64,000 nucleotides of DNA from Schaalia sp. JY-X169 (lineage in GTDB: Bacteria > Actinomycetota > Actinomycetes > Actinomycetales > Actinomycetaceae), in the NCBI RefSeq assembly GCF_014069575.1, contig NZ_CP059675.1:1736001-1800000 (forward strand), given 5' to 3'. Position numbers and translations under genes: made by a program. Of the stretch, positions 9,037 through 17,340 are shown in pieces (the stretch's first letter is position 1; the number at the start of each line of letters is the position of its first letter). Below the pieces are notes generated by a model, which worked only from the letters and a program-made list of their open reading frames with translations, was not told the DNA's origin and did not search any database.

Positions 9037-11166
9037 CTATTTGAGCACCTCATGGATACGGTCTACGAGGATTGGCGCCATAGTCTGCGCATACGTCTGG
9101 GTGACATGGTTGGTGTCCAGATAGATTTGCACATTTCCAGCGATCGTTGGGCAAACCTCACCAGAGCAGTAGAGGTCCATCACGTCGACGTAGCGAAATC
9201 CGGGTATTTCGAGCAGGGGATCAATAATGCCATCACCGGCGAAGTGGTCACTTCTATTCAACAGGCATCCCCCATAGGCGACGTCTGGGCCCTGACTCGG
9301 CGCACATTGGTACAGGTCCGTGTTTGCTCGCAGATTATCTCGGATTCCCACAACGGTGGCCCCTGTCGCAGCTACGGACTGCACCAGCTCCACCACGCCG
9401 TGCCCCAACTGCTCGACACCATTGGCGCTAGTCGCGGTGACGATCAAGAACACATAGTCAACCGGGTTCTCCTGCAGGTACTGCAAAATCATGGCGTTGT
9501 GCCCCGCACAGTCCTCCCCACTCGCCGGGTCAGGGGCCGACCAGGGGCAGCCCGCCTTTAGAGCGGCCTCGACATAGTACCCATCCTGGTCCGCCAAGAG
9601 ACGCGCCGCTGGCATTAATACCTGCTCGGCATGCGAACTCCCGCCCACAAAGATACGAGGGTTTGCGGGGTCGCCATGTCCGTGGCATCCGGTCTTGGAA
9701 TGCTGAAGTAAGAGAGCTCGTGCGGGGTCAGAACACTTTCCCTCATACATCACCCACTCGTTCTCGAGGGTTAGGGGACCTGGGATAGCATCGCCCTCGA
9801 ACGCGAAAGGCCCTGAATAGACCATGGCGGCTGCCCCGGGGAAGCCTGTCAGCGGTGGTAGCGGCTCCGGCGCAACTTCCAAGTCTACCCCTGCGCCCTC
9901 GTCGTTCATGGTAAGGATGTCGACAAGGGCGGGTTGGGTAAGAAGCGCATCCGTCGTGATCTGCGAGTCTTCGGAATAGCGGAACTGCGCCTGCGAAGTC
10001 TTCCACAACCCCACCTGGATGTTGAATACGAAAGTCAGTCCCAACCACAGGGTCAAGCCGATGATCTGGGTTTTGCGCAGTGTCGTATTGGCCCAGGCCA
10101 GCCTACGAATCGGCGTATCCACATACTTGGTCAACGCCGCTGCGAGGACAATGGAAACTGCCATGAGTGCAATCCCATCTACGACCCCAAGAGCCTCCTT
10201 ATCGACAGCGACTAGGTAAAACACGAAGATCGGCCAGTGCACCAGGTACACGGAATACGAGACACTTCCGAGCATCACCAGAGGACGCCACGAAAGGGCC
10301 CTTGCTGCTGGCCCGCCTTGCGCAGCAAACAGCATCAGGGCACTGGTCGCCAGAAGGGGAACGGCCGCCATCGGTCCGGGATAAGTGCCGATCGAGACTA
10401 GACAGAAGAGCACGAGGACGCCCAGCGCCACAACGGACACCGTCTGTGCCGCCCGCTTTGGAAGCCGCAGATAGGGCGCCAGGGCAGCGATCGCGGACCC
10501 TAGTGCAAACTCCCAGATGCGTGCCCGCGTGTCAAAGTAGATCGTGCCAGAGGGGTCCGAGGCCGTCACCAGCCAGATCAGCGACAGTGCCGTGATCGCT
10601 ACAAAACCCCCGAAGATGGCGCGCCTCACCGACAGCCCCATCTTGCGTGCAATCACCACCGTCAGAGCCATTAGCGCGGGCCAAAGCAGGAACATCTGTC
10701 CCTGCATCGACATGGACCACAGATGTTGCAGTGGGCTAGCTAGAGCATGGTCTTCAGCGAAGTAGTCGGTAGAGACATGCGCGAGTAGCCAGTTCTGCCA
10801 ATAGGTCAGGGACGCGAAAGACTGGTCGACCGTGTCCTGCCAACGTCGTGCAGGAAGAAGCGCGATCGAGGCCGTCAGCGTCACCGCCACAGTGATTGCC
10901 AGCGGGGGCAGCAGTCTCTTGAATGTTGTTGTCCACCGTTCCAGCACCGAAGGTGTTGCGCCTGCTTCACTCCGCCGAATAAACGAGGAGGTCATCAGGA
11001 ATGCAGAGATCATGATGAAGGCGTCGACACCGATCGGGGACCCCACGAACCACGCGTGGAAGAACAGAACCTGCAGCATCAAAACTGCACGAAGGCCCTG
11101 AATGTCCTTGCGATGAGGGGTCTTCTGAAGGGTCGAAACGGGCGCGACCATACCGACCTCGCCCAC
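9037..11166 (-). CDS. Acyltransferase 3 / SGNH-domain O-acyltransferase (OafA type)
   Basis: A 709-residue integral membrane enzyme of the OafA/OatA kind. The first 400 residues are the acyltransferase-3 membrane domain (KDIQGLRAVLMLQVLFFHAW with the family's conserved His, about ten hydrophobic segments). After a linker comes an SGNH hydrolase-like domain with IFVGGSSHAEQ and, near the C-terminus, YLDTNHVTQTYA, which supplies the Asp-x-x-His pair. These proteins transfer acetyl groups from the cytoplasm to cell-wall glycans or surface polysaccharides. The start is a GTG with AGGGGA six bases before it; an ATG five codons later is possible. It lies between two genes sharing a CsoR/CstR-type operator but has no such site itself. 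Confidence 0.9.
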   Translation of the reverse strand: MGEVGMVAPVSTLQKTPHRKDIQGLRAVLMLQVLFFHAWFVGSPIGVDAFIMISAFLMTSSFIRRSEAGATPSVLERWTTTFKRLLPPLAITVAVTLTASIALLPARRWQDTVDQSFASLTYWQNWLLAHVSTDYFAEDHALASPLQHLWSMSMQGQMFLLWPALMALTVVIARKMGLSVRRAIFGGFVAITALSLIWLVTASDPSGTIYFDTRARIWEFALGSAIAALAPYLRLPKRAAQTVSVVALGVLVLFCLVSIGTYPGPMAAVPLLATSALMLFAAQGGPAARALSWRPLVMLGSVSYSVYLVHWPIFVFYLVAVDKEALGVVDGIALMAVSIVLAAALTKYVDTPIRRLAWANTTLRKTQIIGLTLWLGLTFVFNIQVGLWKTSQAQFRYSEDSQITTDALLTQPALVDILTMNDEGAGVDLEVAPEPLPPLTGFPGAAAMVYSGPFAFEGDAIPGPLTLENEWVMYEGKCSDPARALLLQHSKTGCHGHGDPANPRIFVGGSSHAEQVLMPAARLLADQDGYYVEAALKAGCPWSAPDPASGEDCAGHNAMILQYLQENPVDYVFLIVTATSANGVEQLGHGVVELVQSVAATGATVVGIRDNLRANTDLYQCAPSQGPDVAYGGCLLNRSDHFAGDGIIDPLLEIPGFRYVDVMDLYCSGEVCPTIAGNVQIYLDTNHVTQTYAQTMAPILVDRIHEVLK

Positions 11167-11312
11167 TTGCTATCCCCTATCCGTGACGCATATGCCCACG
11201 GCTCCTGATTTTAGGCCACCCCTACTTAAGCAGAGCGTTCCAACGGGTGTGATCCTGACTGCGCTGCGAGTTCTCCCGTGCGGAGGACAGGACTCAAGTG
11301 CACGTGCGCAGA

Positions 11313-11873
11313 CTAGTGGTTCCCGCCAACATCGCAGGTGCCACCCGGGCAATACTGCGGAGCTTGCTTGCCGAAGCGAGCTTGAAGCGAGCAGCCGACA
11401 CAGACTCCAAACGCAGCCTCTAGAAACAGCAACGTCAAGCAGACGCTACAAAGCGCCAACGTCAGCCATAGCGGAGCGGAGAGCAAGCCCATACTTGTAC
11501 ACGAGACGAGGGCGAGTGCGAATCCGAGCCACCAGGCGAACTCCTTCTGCGGTGCACCAACCCACTGCGGTTCCCGCCCTCGCACAGCGAGACGGCCGAG
11601 GGCGAGTGTCGGAGACCAACGGTCCCCCGCCATCAGCCGCAACAGCATGTCCATCATGAAGAACATTCCAAAGGGTTGCAGCGGCCGAGACGTTCCTTCG
11701 ACGAGCGCCGCGAGGAAGGAGATGAGACCGAGAGAAAAGAGTATTCCGGCCCCAATCCGCACCGCACGTTCGTCAATCACAGGCACAGAGTACCCCGGGA
11801 CGATCCTTCCGATATGTGGAGCATCGGGCTCGGTCTTGGCAATTCTTGGGGTCTTTGTACTACTAGCGCTCAC
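11313..11873 (-). CDS. DUF4395 membrane protein
   Basis: 186 residues from a GTG preceded by GAGAGG. The pattern matches DUF4395: PVIDERAVRIGAGILFSLG, PFGMFFMMDMLLRLM, then QKEFAWWLGFALALV and further membrane helices. The cysteine-rich tail FGVCVGC ... YCPGGTC could bind metal or carry sulfur. DUF4395 proteins often occur beside thioredoxin and rhodanese genes, which agrees with the shared operator at the rhodanese gene. Its biochemical function is not known; sulfur trafficking is my inference. Confidence 0.8.
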   Translation of the reverse strand: MSASSTKTPRIAKTEPDAPHIGRIVPGYSVPVIDERAVRIGAGILFSLGLISFLAALVEGTSRPLQPFGMFFMMDMLLRLMAGDRWSPTLALGRLAVRGREPQWVGAPQKEFAWWLGFALALVSCTSMGLLSAPLWLTLALCSVCLTLLFLEAAFGVCVGCSLQARFGKQAPQYCPGGTCDVGGNH

Positions 11874-11898
11874 GGGGGCCTCTCGGTCTGACTAGATA

Positions 11899-11914
11899 AT
11901 ACCCTATAGGGTAT
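11899..11914. promoter_or_regulatory. CsoR/CstR-type operator upstream of the DUF4395 gene
   Basis: A perfect 16-base palindrome, ATACCCTATAGGGTAT, lies 25 bases before the GTG start of the DUF4395 gene. It shares both arms with the site before the rhodanese gene. Confidence 0.65.
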
Positions 11915-11973
11915 CAGACCCAGGAGTTCTCGACGCTCCTGCCGACACCGGCGACGGGCTCCGACGGCTCGCA

Positions 11974-12378
11974 CTAGACGTTCAGGGAGGCAATCAACTC
12001 CTCAACTCGCGCCTTGATGGCGTCGCGGATGGGGCGGACAGCGTCAAGACTCCGGCCAGCGGGATCATCGAGGTTCCAATCTTCGTAGCGCTTCCCGGGG
12101 TAGAACGGACAAGTGTCACCACAGCCCATCGTGACGACAACATCTGAGTCGCGGACTACGTCAGTTGTAAGAGCCTTCGGTTGTTCAGCGGCAATGTCAA
12201 TGCCTTCTTCAAGCATTGCTTCGATGGCTACGGGATTGAGCTGGTCAGCGGGGACCGAGCCTGCCGAGCGAACTTCAATTCGACCACCACCGAGGTGGCA
12301 CAGATAACCTGCTGCCATCTGAGAACGACCGGCATTGTGCACGCACACGAAGAGCACTGACGGCTTGGAAGGAGTCAC
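11974..12378 (-). CDS. arsC: Arsenate reductase, low-molecular-weight phosphatase type
   Basis: 134 residues. The N-terminal loop CVHNAGRS is the CX5R P-loop of the phosphatase-fold arsenate reductases. Two further cysteines in TMGCGDTCPFYPGK form the redox relay, followed by YEDWNLDDPAG with the catalytic Asp. It reduces arsenate to arsenite, using thioredoxin or mycoredoxin/mycothiol as donor. Its start overlaps the arsR stop by four bases, so the two are translated as one operon, divergent from arsD-arsA. Confidence 0.92.
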   Translation of the reverse strand: MTPSKPSVLFVCVHNAGRSQMAAGYLCHLGGGRIEVRSAGSVPADQLNPVAIEAMLEEGIDIAAEQPKALTTDVVRDSDVVVTMGCGDTCPFYPGKRYEDWNLDDPAGRSLDAVRPIRDAIKARVEELIASLNV

Positions 12379-12770
12379 GGCTGAACCACTTTCCGTTGCT
12401 GGTCGATTGGTTGACTCACTGAGCAGCTGCTCGGATCTGGCAGACCTCCAAGGAATTCTCGTATCATCTCAAGTCCTTGCGGAGTGGCGTGATAGTGCGC
12501 CCACTTGTGCCTCATCTCCCGGCTAATCAGACCCACCTTGACTAGGCGGCCTAGGTGATAAGAAAGAGTCGGCTGACTGATCCCGAGACTGTCCGGCATA
12601 TGACAGGCACACACGCTGGAGCAGCAGTTGGCAGATATGTGGTGAAGCAGCTTGACGCGGACTGGGTCGGAGAGCGCCTTAAAGGTGGCGGAGACCTGAT
12701 TCGCCACGTCATCGGCAAGGACTAATGCCCCCTGCGGGACACAGTCAACTACAGGGAGATTCTGAGTCAT
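12375..12770 (-). CDS. arsR: ArsR-family arsenic-responsive repressor
   Basis: A winged-helix repressor: ATFKALSDPVRVKLLHHI, a cysteine cluster CCSSVCAC for arsenite binding, then LGISQPTLSYHLGRLVKVGLI as recognition helix. Further cysteine near the C-terminus (PSSCSVS). Arsenite binding should release DNA. The start could also be the ATG four codons upstream (12782); neither has a clear ribosome site, so a short-leader or leaderless message is possible. It probably binds the nested palindrome between itself and arsD. Confidence 0.9.
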   Translation of the reverse strand: MTQNLPVVDCVPQGALVLADDVANQVSATFKALSDPVRVKLLHHISANCCSSVCACHMPDSLGISQPTLSYHLGRLVKVGLISREMRHKWAHYHATPQGLEMIREFLGGLPDPSSCSVSQPIDQQRKVVQP

Positions 12771-12789
12771 GACCGAGAGCATACCACTT

Positions 12790-12845
12790 CAGATTGACAG
12801 TTATCGATATGAGCCGTAGCCTTCATATCGAACATCATCAATCTG
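12790..12845. promoter_or_regulatory. Nested ArsR operator and promoter between arsR and arsD
   Basis: An inner inverted repeat CGATATGA (12805-12812) / TCATATCG (12823-12830) is nested inside an outer pair CAGATTGA (12790-12797) / TCAATCTG (12838-12845). A TTGACA hexamer at 12794-12799 would be the -35 box of the rightward arsD promoter, so the repressor sites cover the promoter. Binding is inferred from symmetry and position. Confidence 0.6.
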
Positions 12846-12859
12846 AGAGAGGTGTCCAC

Positions 12860-13267
12860 ATGATCCAGGTTTTCGAAGGCCCGCTTTGCTGCAACACCGG
12901 GGTTTGCGGCCCAGACCCCGACCAGGCGCTGGTGAACTTCACCGCGGATCTCGACTGGCTACAGCGCCAAGGCGTACCCATTAGACGAGTAAACCTGGCA
13001 CAGGATCCAGCTGCCTTCGCAGACAGCGATTTGGCTCGCTCCTTTATACAGAAGGTCGGCGCCTCTGGGCTCCCACTGATCGTCGTCGACGACGTAACTG
13101 TCGCAACCGGCCGTTACCCCTCTCGCTCCGAGCTGGCTCGGATCGCGGGTCTGGAAGCACCAACCGATGTCGCGGCAAGCGGCTGCTGCAGCGAGGACTC
13201 TCCTACCTCAGCGGGTTGTTGCAACACTCCTCAGAGAGCATCCATCCAGCCCACACCTCAGGCATAG
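12860..13267 (+). CDS. arsD: ArsD arsenite metallochaperone
   Basis: 135 residues from the ATG at 12860 behind GAGAGGTG; an upstream ATG gives an unnatural N-terminal extension. The sequence MIQVFEGPLCCNTGVCGPDPD has the three arsenite-binding cysteines (Cys-Cys-x-x-x-x-Cys). Two more Cys pairs occur near the C-terminus (SGCCSED, AGCCNTP). ArsD hands arsenite to the ArsA ATPase. It is followed by arsA after an 11-base gap. Confidence 0.92.
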   Translation: MIQVFEGPLCCNTGVCGPDPDQALVNFTADLDWLQRQGVPIRRVNLAQDPAAFADSDLARSFIQKVGASGLPLIVVDDVTVATGRYPSRSELARIAGLEAPTDVAASGCCSEDSPTSAGCCNTPQRASIQPTPQA

Positions 13268-13278
13268 AGGCGGTCAAG

Positions 13279-15030
13279 ATGATCGAGCTCATCCATAACC
13301 CTCCCAGGTTCCTGTTCCTAACTGGCAAAGGCGGTGTCGGCAAAACAAGCATTGCCTGCGCCAGCGCAACGGAGCTCGCACGCCGAGGGAACCGGGTCCT
13401 GCTGGTCTCCACCGATCCTGCCTCGAACGTCGGGCATGTCTTCGACCAACCGGTCGGTAACAAGATCACCCCGATCGAGGGTGTGAAAGGTCTCGACGCA
13501 CTGGAGATTGACCCCGAGGATGCCGCGGAAGAGTACCGCGAGCGCGCCCTCGCCCCCATTCGTGACTTTCTGTCAGCGACCGACCTTGCCGACGTTACCG
13601 AACAGCTGTCGGGATCCTGCACAACCGAAATCGCCTCGTTCAACGAGTTCACCAGCTTCCTCGCAAGCGACGAAACGACGCGAGACTACGACCATGTTGT
13701 CTTCGATACCGCACCGACAGGCCACACCGTCCGGCTCCTCAAGCTACCCGGGGAGTGGACTGACTTCCTCGAGGACGGCCTTGGCGACGCCTCATGTTTG
13801 GGTCCGATGGCCGGCCTAGATAAGACCCGAACCACCTACGCTGCCGCACTCGCAGCCCTTGCCGACCCGGAAGTGACACGACTTGGCCTGGTTGCCCGTC
13901 CGCAAACCTCCTCACTAGCTGAAGCCTCCCGCACGGCCGATGAACTTGCCGAAGCCGGGGTAGGCGCCACCCACCTGGTCGTCAATGGCATCCTTCCCGA
14001 GGAAGGTGTCGAAGACGCCCTCGCTGATGCCATTCGCACTGAGGAGGCATCCGCCCTGGTTGACATGCCTGCGAATCTCTCGGAACTTGTCATCGACAGG
14101 CTCCCGCTACGATCCCGCGATGTCATGGGCCTCAGTGCACTCACCACATTGCTGTCCGAGACTGCAGATCAAGCCCATGTCTCACACGAGACACCTATCA
14201 GCACCCGTGAAACGCTGGGGACCCTGACAGACACTATCGATCAGCTGGCAGCTCGGGACCACGGCCTCGTCATGCTCGTGGGAAAGGGAGGTGTGGGCAA
14301 GACGACAATGGCCGCCGCCATCGCTGTCGGCCTGTCCGATCGTGGCAAAGACGTGCTCCTAACCACCACTGATCCCGCCGCTCACCTTTCCTGGACCGTG
14401 GGAGATGAGGGAACCTTCGAGGTCTCCAGCATTGATCCAACGAAGGCAGTCGAAGACTACCGACGTCACGTCATGGAGACCAAGGGCGCCGCACTAGACG
14501 ATGCTGGACGCGCGAACCTCGCAGAGGATCTGCGCTCACCGTGCACCGAGGAGGTTGCGGTATTTCAAGCCTTCGCAGCGGCCGTGGAGCAGTCCACTCA
14601 CAGGTTCGTCATCATGGATACGGCGCCAACCGGGCACACACTACTCCTCATGGATGCCACTGGTTCCTACCATCGCGAGGTTGCCCGCAACCTTCCCGAC
14701 GAGGCCGGACACACGCCCCTAACCCGACTTCAGGACCCCGACAACACCACGGTCATCATCGTCACACTGCCGGAGACAACTCCGGTGTTGGAAGCCGCTG
14801 GGCTTTGCTCTGAACTAGGCAGAGCCGATATCGCCACATGGGGATGGATCGTCAATCGCGCGCTGACTCCCACCGATACGTCCAGTCCGCTTTTGACCGA
14901 GAGGATTCATGCGGAGCAAGACCCACTGAAACACGTCAAAGCCCACGCCAGCCGCATAGCTGTCACGCCTTACCGCGAAACCCCACCCGTTGGTGTTGGG
15001 CAGCTTCGCGCGTTGGGAACTGCCCGGTAG
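13279..15030 (+). CDS. arsA: ArsA arsenite-pump ATPase
   Basis: 583 residues from the ATG at 13279 behind GAGGCGGT. It is a complete tandem ATPase: each half carries GKGGVGKT and the signature DTAPTGHT. The metalloid-site cysteines fall at residues 114 (SGSCTTE), 173 (DASCLGP) and 422 (RSPCTEE), in step with Cys113, Cys172 and Cys422 of the well-studied plasmid ArsA. ArsA drives arsenite export through an ArsB-type channel; no arsB or acr3 gene follows here, which is unusual. The pump may be elsewhere or lost. Confidence 0.95.
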   Translation: MIELIHNPPRFLFLTGKGGVGKTSIACASATELARRGNRVLLVSTDPASNVGHVFDQPVGNKITPIEGVKGLDALEIDPEDAAEEYRERALAPIRDFLSATDLADVTEQLSGSCTTEIASFNEFTSFLASDETTRDYDHVVFDTAPTGHTVRLLKLPGEWTDFLEDGLGDASCLGPMAGLDKTRTTYAAALAALADPEVTRLGLVARPQTSSLAEASRTADELAEAGVGATHLVVNGILPEEGVEDALADAIRTEEASALVDMPANLSELVIDRLPLRSRDVMGLSALTTLLSETADQAHVSHETPISTRETLGTLTDTIDQLAARDHGLVMLVGKGGVGKTTMAAAIAVGLSDRGKDVLLTTTDPAAHLSWTVGDEGTFEVSSIDPTKAVEDYRRHVMETKGAALDDAGRANLAEDLRSPCTEEVAVFQAFAAAVEQSTHRFVIMDTAPTGHTLLLMDATGSYHREVARNLPDEAGHTPLTRLQDPDNTTVIIVTLPETTPVLEAAGLCSELGRADIATWGWIVNRALTPTDTSSPLLTERIHAEQDPLKHVKAHASRIAVTPYRETPPVGVGQLRALGTAR

Positions 15031-15240
15031 CCAGAAAAAGCTCAGCACCCTGCAGTTGTTGGCGCCTGGTCTTGAAGATGGAGGACCTACTGGAGTCCGC
15101 TCTGCGTGTCCACAGCACCTGATTGTGGGCGTTTTCCACAGTTCGGTCGTCTCCGGTCGCCAGTGTCGCTGACCTTCCAGCAGACTGTGTCCATGGTGGC
15201 AGACAGAAGCCACATAGGCGATACTGGGAGGATGATAGAG

Positions 15241-15774
15241 GTGTCAGTAGAAACACTGGCCACCGTGCTCACGGGGCTGGGAGTTGTCGTCGCGATGTTC
15301 TCCGCAATGGCAGTCTTTTCCAGCAGCCTGCGCAGAGAGATCCGGGAAGTGGAAAGCTCACTTCGCAAAGAAATACAGGTGGGAGACGAGTCCCTCCGCA
15401 CCGAAATCAGCAAACTCCGCACAGACATGCAAGCCGGAGACGAATCCCTGCGTAGCGCAATGCAAGCCGGAGACGAATCCCTCCGCACCGAAATCAGCAA
15501 ACTCCGCACAGACATGCAAGCCGGAGACGAATCCCTCCGCACCGAAATCAGCAAACTCCGCACAGACATGCAAGCCGGAGACGAATCCCTCCGCACCGAG
15601 ATCGGCGAACTCCGCACCCAAACACAGAATGCAGATGACGCGCTTCGGCAGGAAATCTCAGAGCTACGCGGCGATATGAAAGCCGAGCTTCGTTCCCTAA
15701 ATGACCGTCTTGACGGTACCAACATGAGGATTGATCGCCTCGTGGATTCCCTGAGGATGCCGGCGAGCGCCTAG
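15241..15774 (+). CDS. Single-pass membrane coiled-coil protein with 18-residue repeats
   Basis: About 177 residues. The GTG at 15241 has GGGAGG nine bases before it and is preferred; an ATG at 15232 overlaps that site. A hydrophobic segment near the N-terminus (LTGLGVVVAMFSAMAVF) probably anchors it. The rest is a long charged coiled coil containing near-identical 18-residue units, GDESLRTEISKLRTDMQA, that correspond to a DNA tandem repeat. The tail is ELRSLNDRLDGTNMRIDRL. No named function can be given; such proteins often act as spacers or scaffolds. The 3' end overlaps the convergent regulator gene by four bases. Confidence 0.7.
   Translation: MSVETLATVLTGLGVVVAMFSAMAVFSSSLRREIREVESSLRKEIQVGDESLRTEISKLRTDMQAGDESLRSAMQAGDESLRTEISKLRTDMQAGDESLRTEISKLRTDMQAGDESLRTEIGELRTQTQNADDALRQEISELRGDMKAELRSLNDRLDGTNMRIDRLVDSLRMPASA
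15376..15624. repeat. 54-base in-frame tandem repeat
   Basis: Units begin at 15376, 15430, 15463, 15517 and 15571. The second is cut to 33 bases; the third and fourth are identical. All lengths are multiples of three, so copy number can change by slippage without breaking the frame. Nearly identical units point to recent expansion. Confidence 0.9.
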
Positions 15775-16607
15775 TGGCGCCTGTCTGCCATGCCGGTAGC
15801 AAGTAAACGCAACGCCTCATGCGTCGGGCTGCCAGGCTCTGCTGTCCAGACTACGAGTTGCTGGTCGGCGTCATCGGCCTCGGCGAGTGTGTCCCAGTCG
15901 AGTACGAGTTCCCCCACTTTCGGGTGGATCACAGTTTTGGTCCCGGTGGATAGGCTGGCAACTCCTTGGGCCACCCACCACTGGGCGAACTGCGCGTCGG
16001 ACACTGAGAGCTCACCAACCAAGGTAGCGAGACGCGGGTCATCGGGGTACCTAGCGGCCTGCATCCGCAGTTGCGCTACAGCGGTCCTTGCGACGGACTC
16101 CCAGTCCTTATAAAGTCGGCGCATCGCCGAGTCGGTAAAGAGGGTGCGCACGTAGTTGCGGTGCTTAGCAGGCACCTGGCCAAAGTCGGTGATCATTGCT
16201 GCGGCAAGCCTGTTCCAGGCCAAAACATCCAGCCGCCTGCCCATCACAATCGCCGGAGTTGTCACCAGATCGTCAAGCAAACGCTGGAGTTGAGGTTTGA
16301 CTTTCTGCACGCTCTGCCGGGGGCTCCTTGTGGAGGGTTTGCCCGCAAGGTCAAGCAGGTAGCGACGCTGGTCCTGGTCAAGACTGAGCACATCGGCAAG
16401 GGTGTTGTGGACAGGTGCTGAAGCTTGGATGCGTCCCTGCTCAATACGCGTGTAATAGTCGGTGCTGATGGAGGCGAGTGTTGCAACCTCCTCCCGACGG
16501 AGTCCCGCAACACGGCGCGGCCCAACACCGTCTGGAAGGCCTACTCGGCGAGGGCTTAGTTCGGCGCGGCGGGCCTTGAGGAAGGTCCCGAGCTCGTTGT
16601 GCAGCAT
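15771..16607 (-). CDS. XRE-type regulator with MmyB-like ligand-binding domain
   Basis: 278 residues from the ATG at 16607 (GGAGGG 12 bases upstream; the ATG at 16619 directly abuts that site). The N-terminal helix-turn-helix reads RRVAGLRREEVATLASISTDYYTRIEQGR, the pattern of the actinobacterial XRE/MmyB group. The C-terminal domain (VMGRRLDVLAWNRLAAAM ... VVWTAEPGSPTHEALRLLA) is of the MmyB PAS-like ligand-binding type, proposed to bind a small lipid. It is divergent from the RibD-like relic, which it probably controlled. Confidence 0.85.
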   Translation of the reverse strand: MLHNELGTFLKARRAELSPRRVGLPDGVGPRRVAGLRREEVATLASISTDYYTRIEQGRIQASAPVHNTLADVLSLDQDQRRYLLDLAGKPSTRSPRQSVQKVKPQLQRLLDDLVTTPAIVMGRRLDVLAWNRLAAAMITDFGQVPAKHRNYVRTLFTDSAMRRLYKDWESVARTAVAQLRMQAARYPDDPRLATLVGELSVSDAQFAQWWVAQGVASLSTGTKTVIHPKVGELVLDWDTLAEADDADQQLVVWTAEPGSPTHEALRLLATGMADRRH

Positions 16608-16764
16608 GTCGCGTTTCATCCCTCCATTGTCCTTGAAACCCACGACTTTGTGAGGGGGATAGATCCCTCCCAGGATAAAACTCTCCACTCCCGTGAAGCA
16701 GCGAAACGCAGGAACATGGACATGTGCTGATCAGAAGAAGCCAGCAAAATGAACAGGAGAAGCC

Positions 16765-17340
16765 ATGACGAGACCGTACGTTTTCTGCCACATGATGACG
16801 TCACTGGATGGGAAGATAATCGGCAACTAGATGCGCACGCCGGAAGCGGACGCAGCCCCCGTGCCCGATGGAGACTTCGTCGCCGTGAGTGATGCAAGCA
16901 AGTACTACATATCTATTGACCCCTCCGGACGGCTCGGCTGGGATAGTGCGGAGATGACTTACCGGACCACCACTGCGCACGTCATCGAGGTCCTCACCGG
17001 AAGAGCATCGAACGCTTATAAGGCATTCTTACGAAAACTGGGGATCTCCTACGTGATCGCCGGGGACACAAATATTGACTTCGAGCTGCTCTTGGACAAG
17101 CTTTCAGATCTATTCGATGTCCAGACGCTGATGCTGGGAGGCGGTGGCGTCCTCAACTGGTCCTTCATCCAAGCCAACCTCTGCGATGAACTTAGTGTCG
17201 TCATCGCCCCCACCGCGGACGGGTCTTCAGATACGCCCGCGACTACGGCGAACACAGCGACTTCCCCGTCTACTCAGGAAAGTAGGGGAAGACGCGCCGT
17301 CCGGGGAAGCCTCCTACCTCAGGAAGCCTGCTTCTCCTGA
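16765..17340 (+). pseudogene. RibD C-terminal (dihydrofolate-reductase fold) reductase, broken
   Basis: Begins MTRPYVFCHMMTSLDGKIIG, the start of RibD-C/pyrimidine reductase-like proteins, behind AGGAGA. An in-frame TAG at 16828-16830 interrupts it, after which the same frame continues with MRTPEADAA. Part of the region before PDGDFVAVSDASKYY seems deleted. The NADPH-binding part KLGISYVIAG ... TLMLGGGGVLNWSFIQANL is intact. After ELSVVIAPTADG the frame shifts and the normal end is lost. The family reduces pterin or riboflavin intermediates with NADPH. At least three lesions mark it as a relic. Confidence 0.8.

Noticed and set aside
15087-15725. A 212-codon minus-strand frame through the tandem repeat
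   Set aside because: It arises from the repeat being open in several frames; the plus strand has the ribosome site and a membrane anchor.
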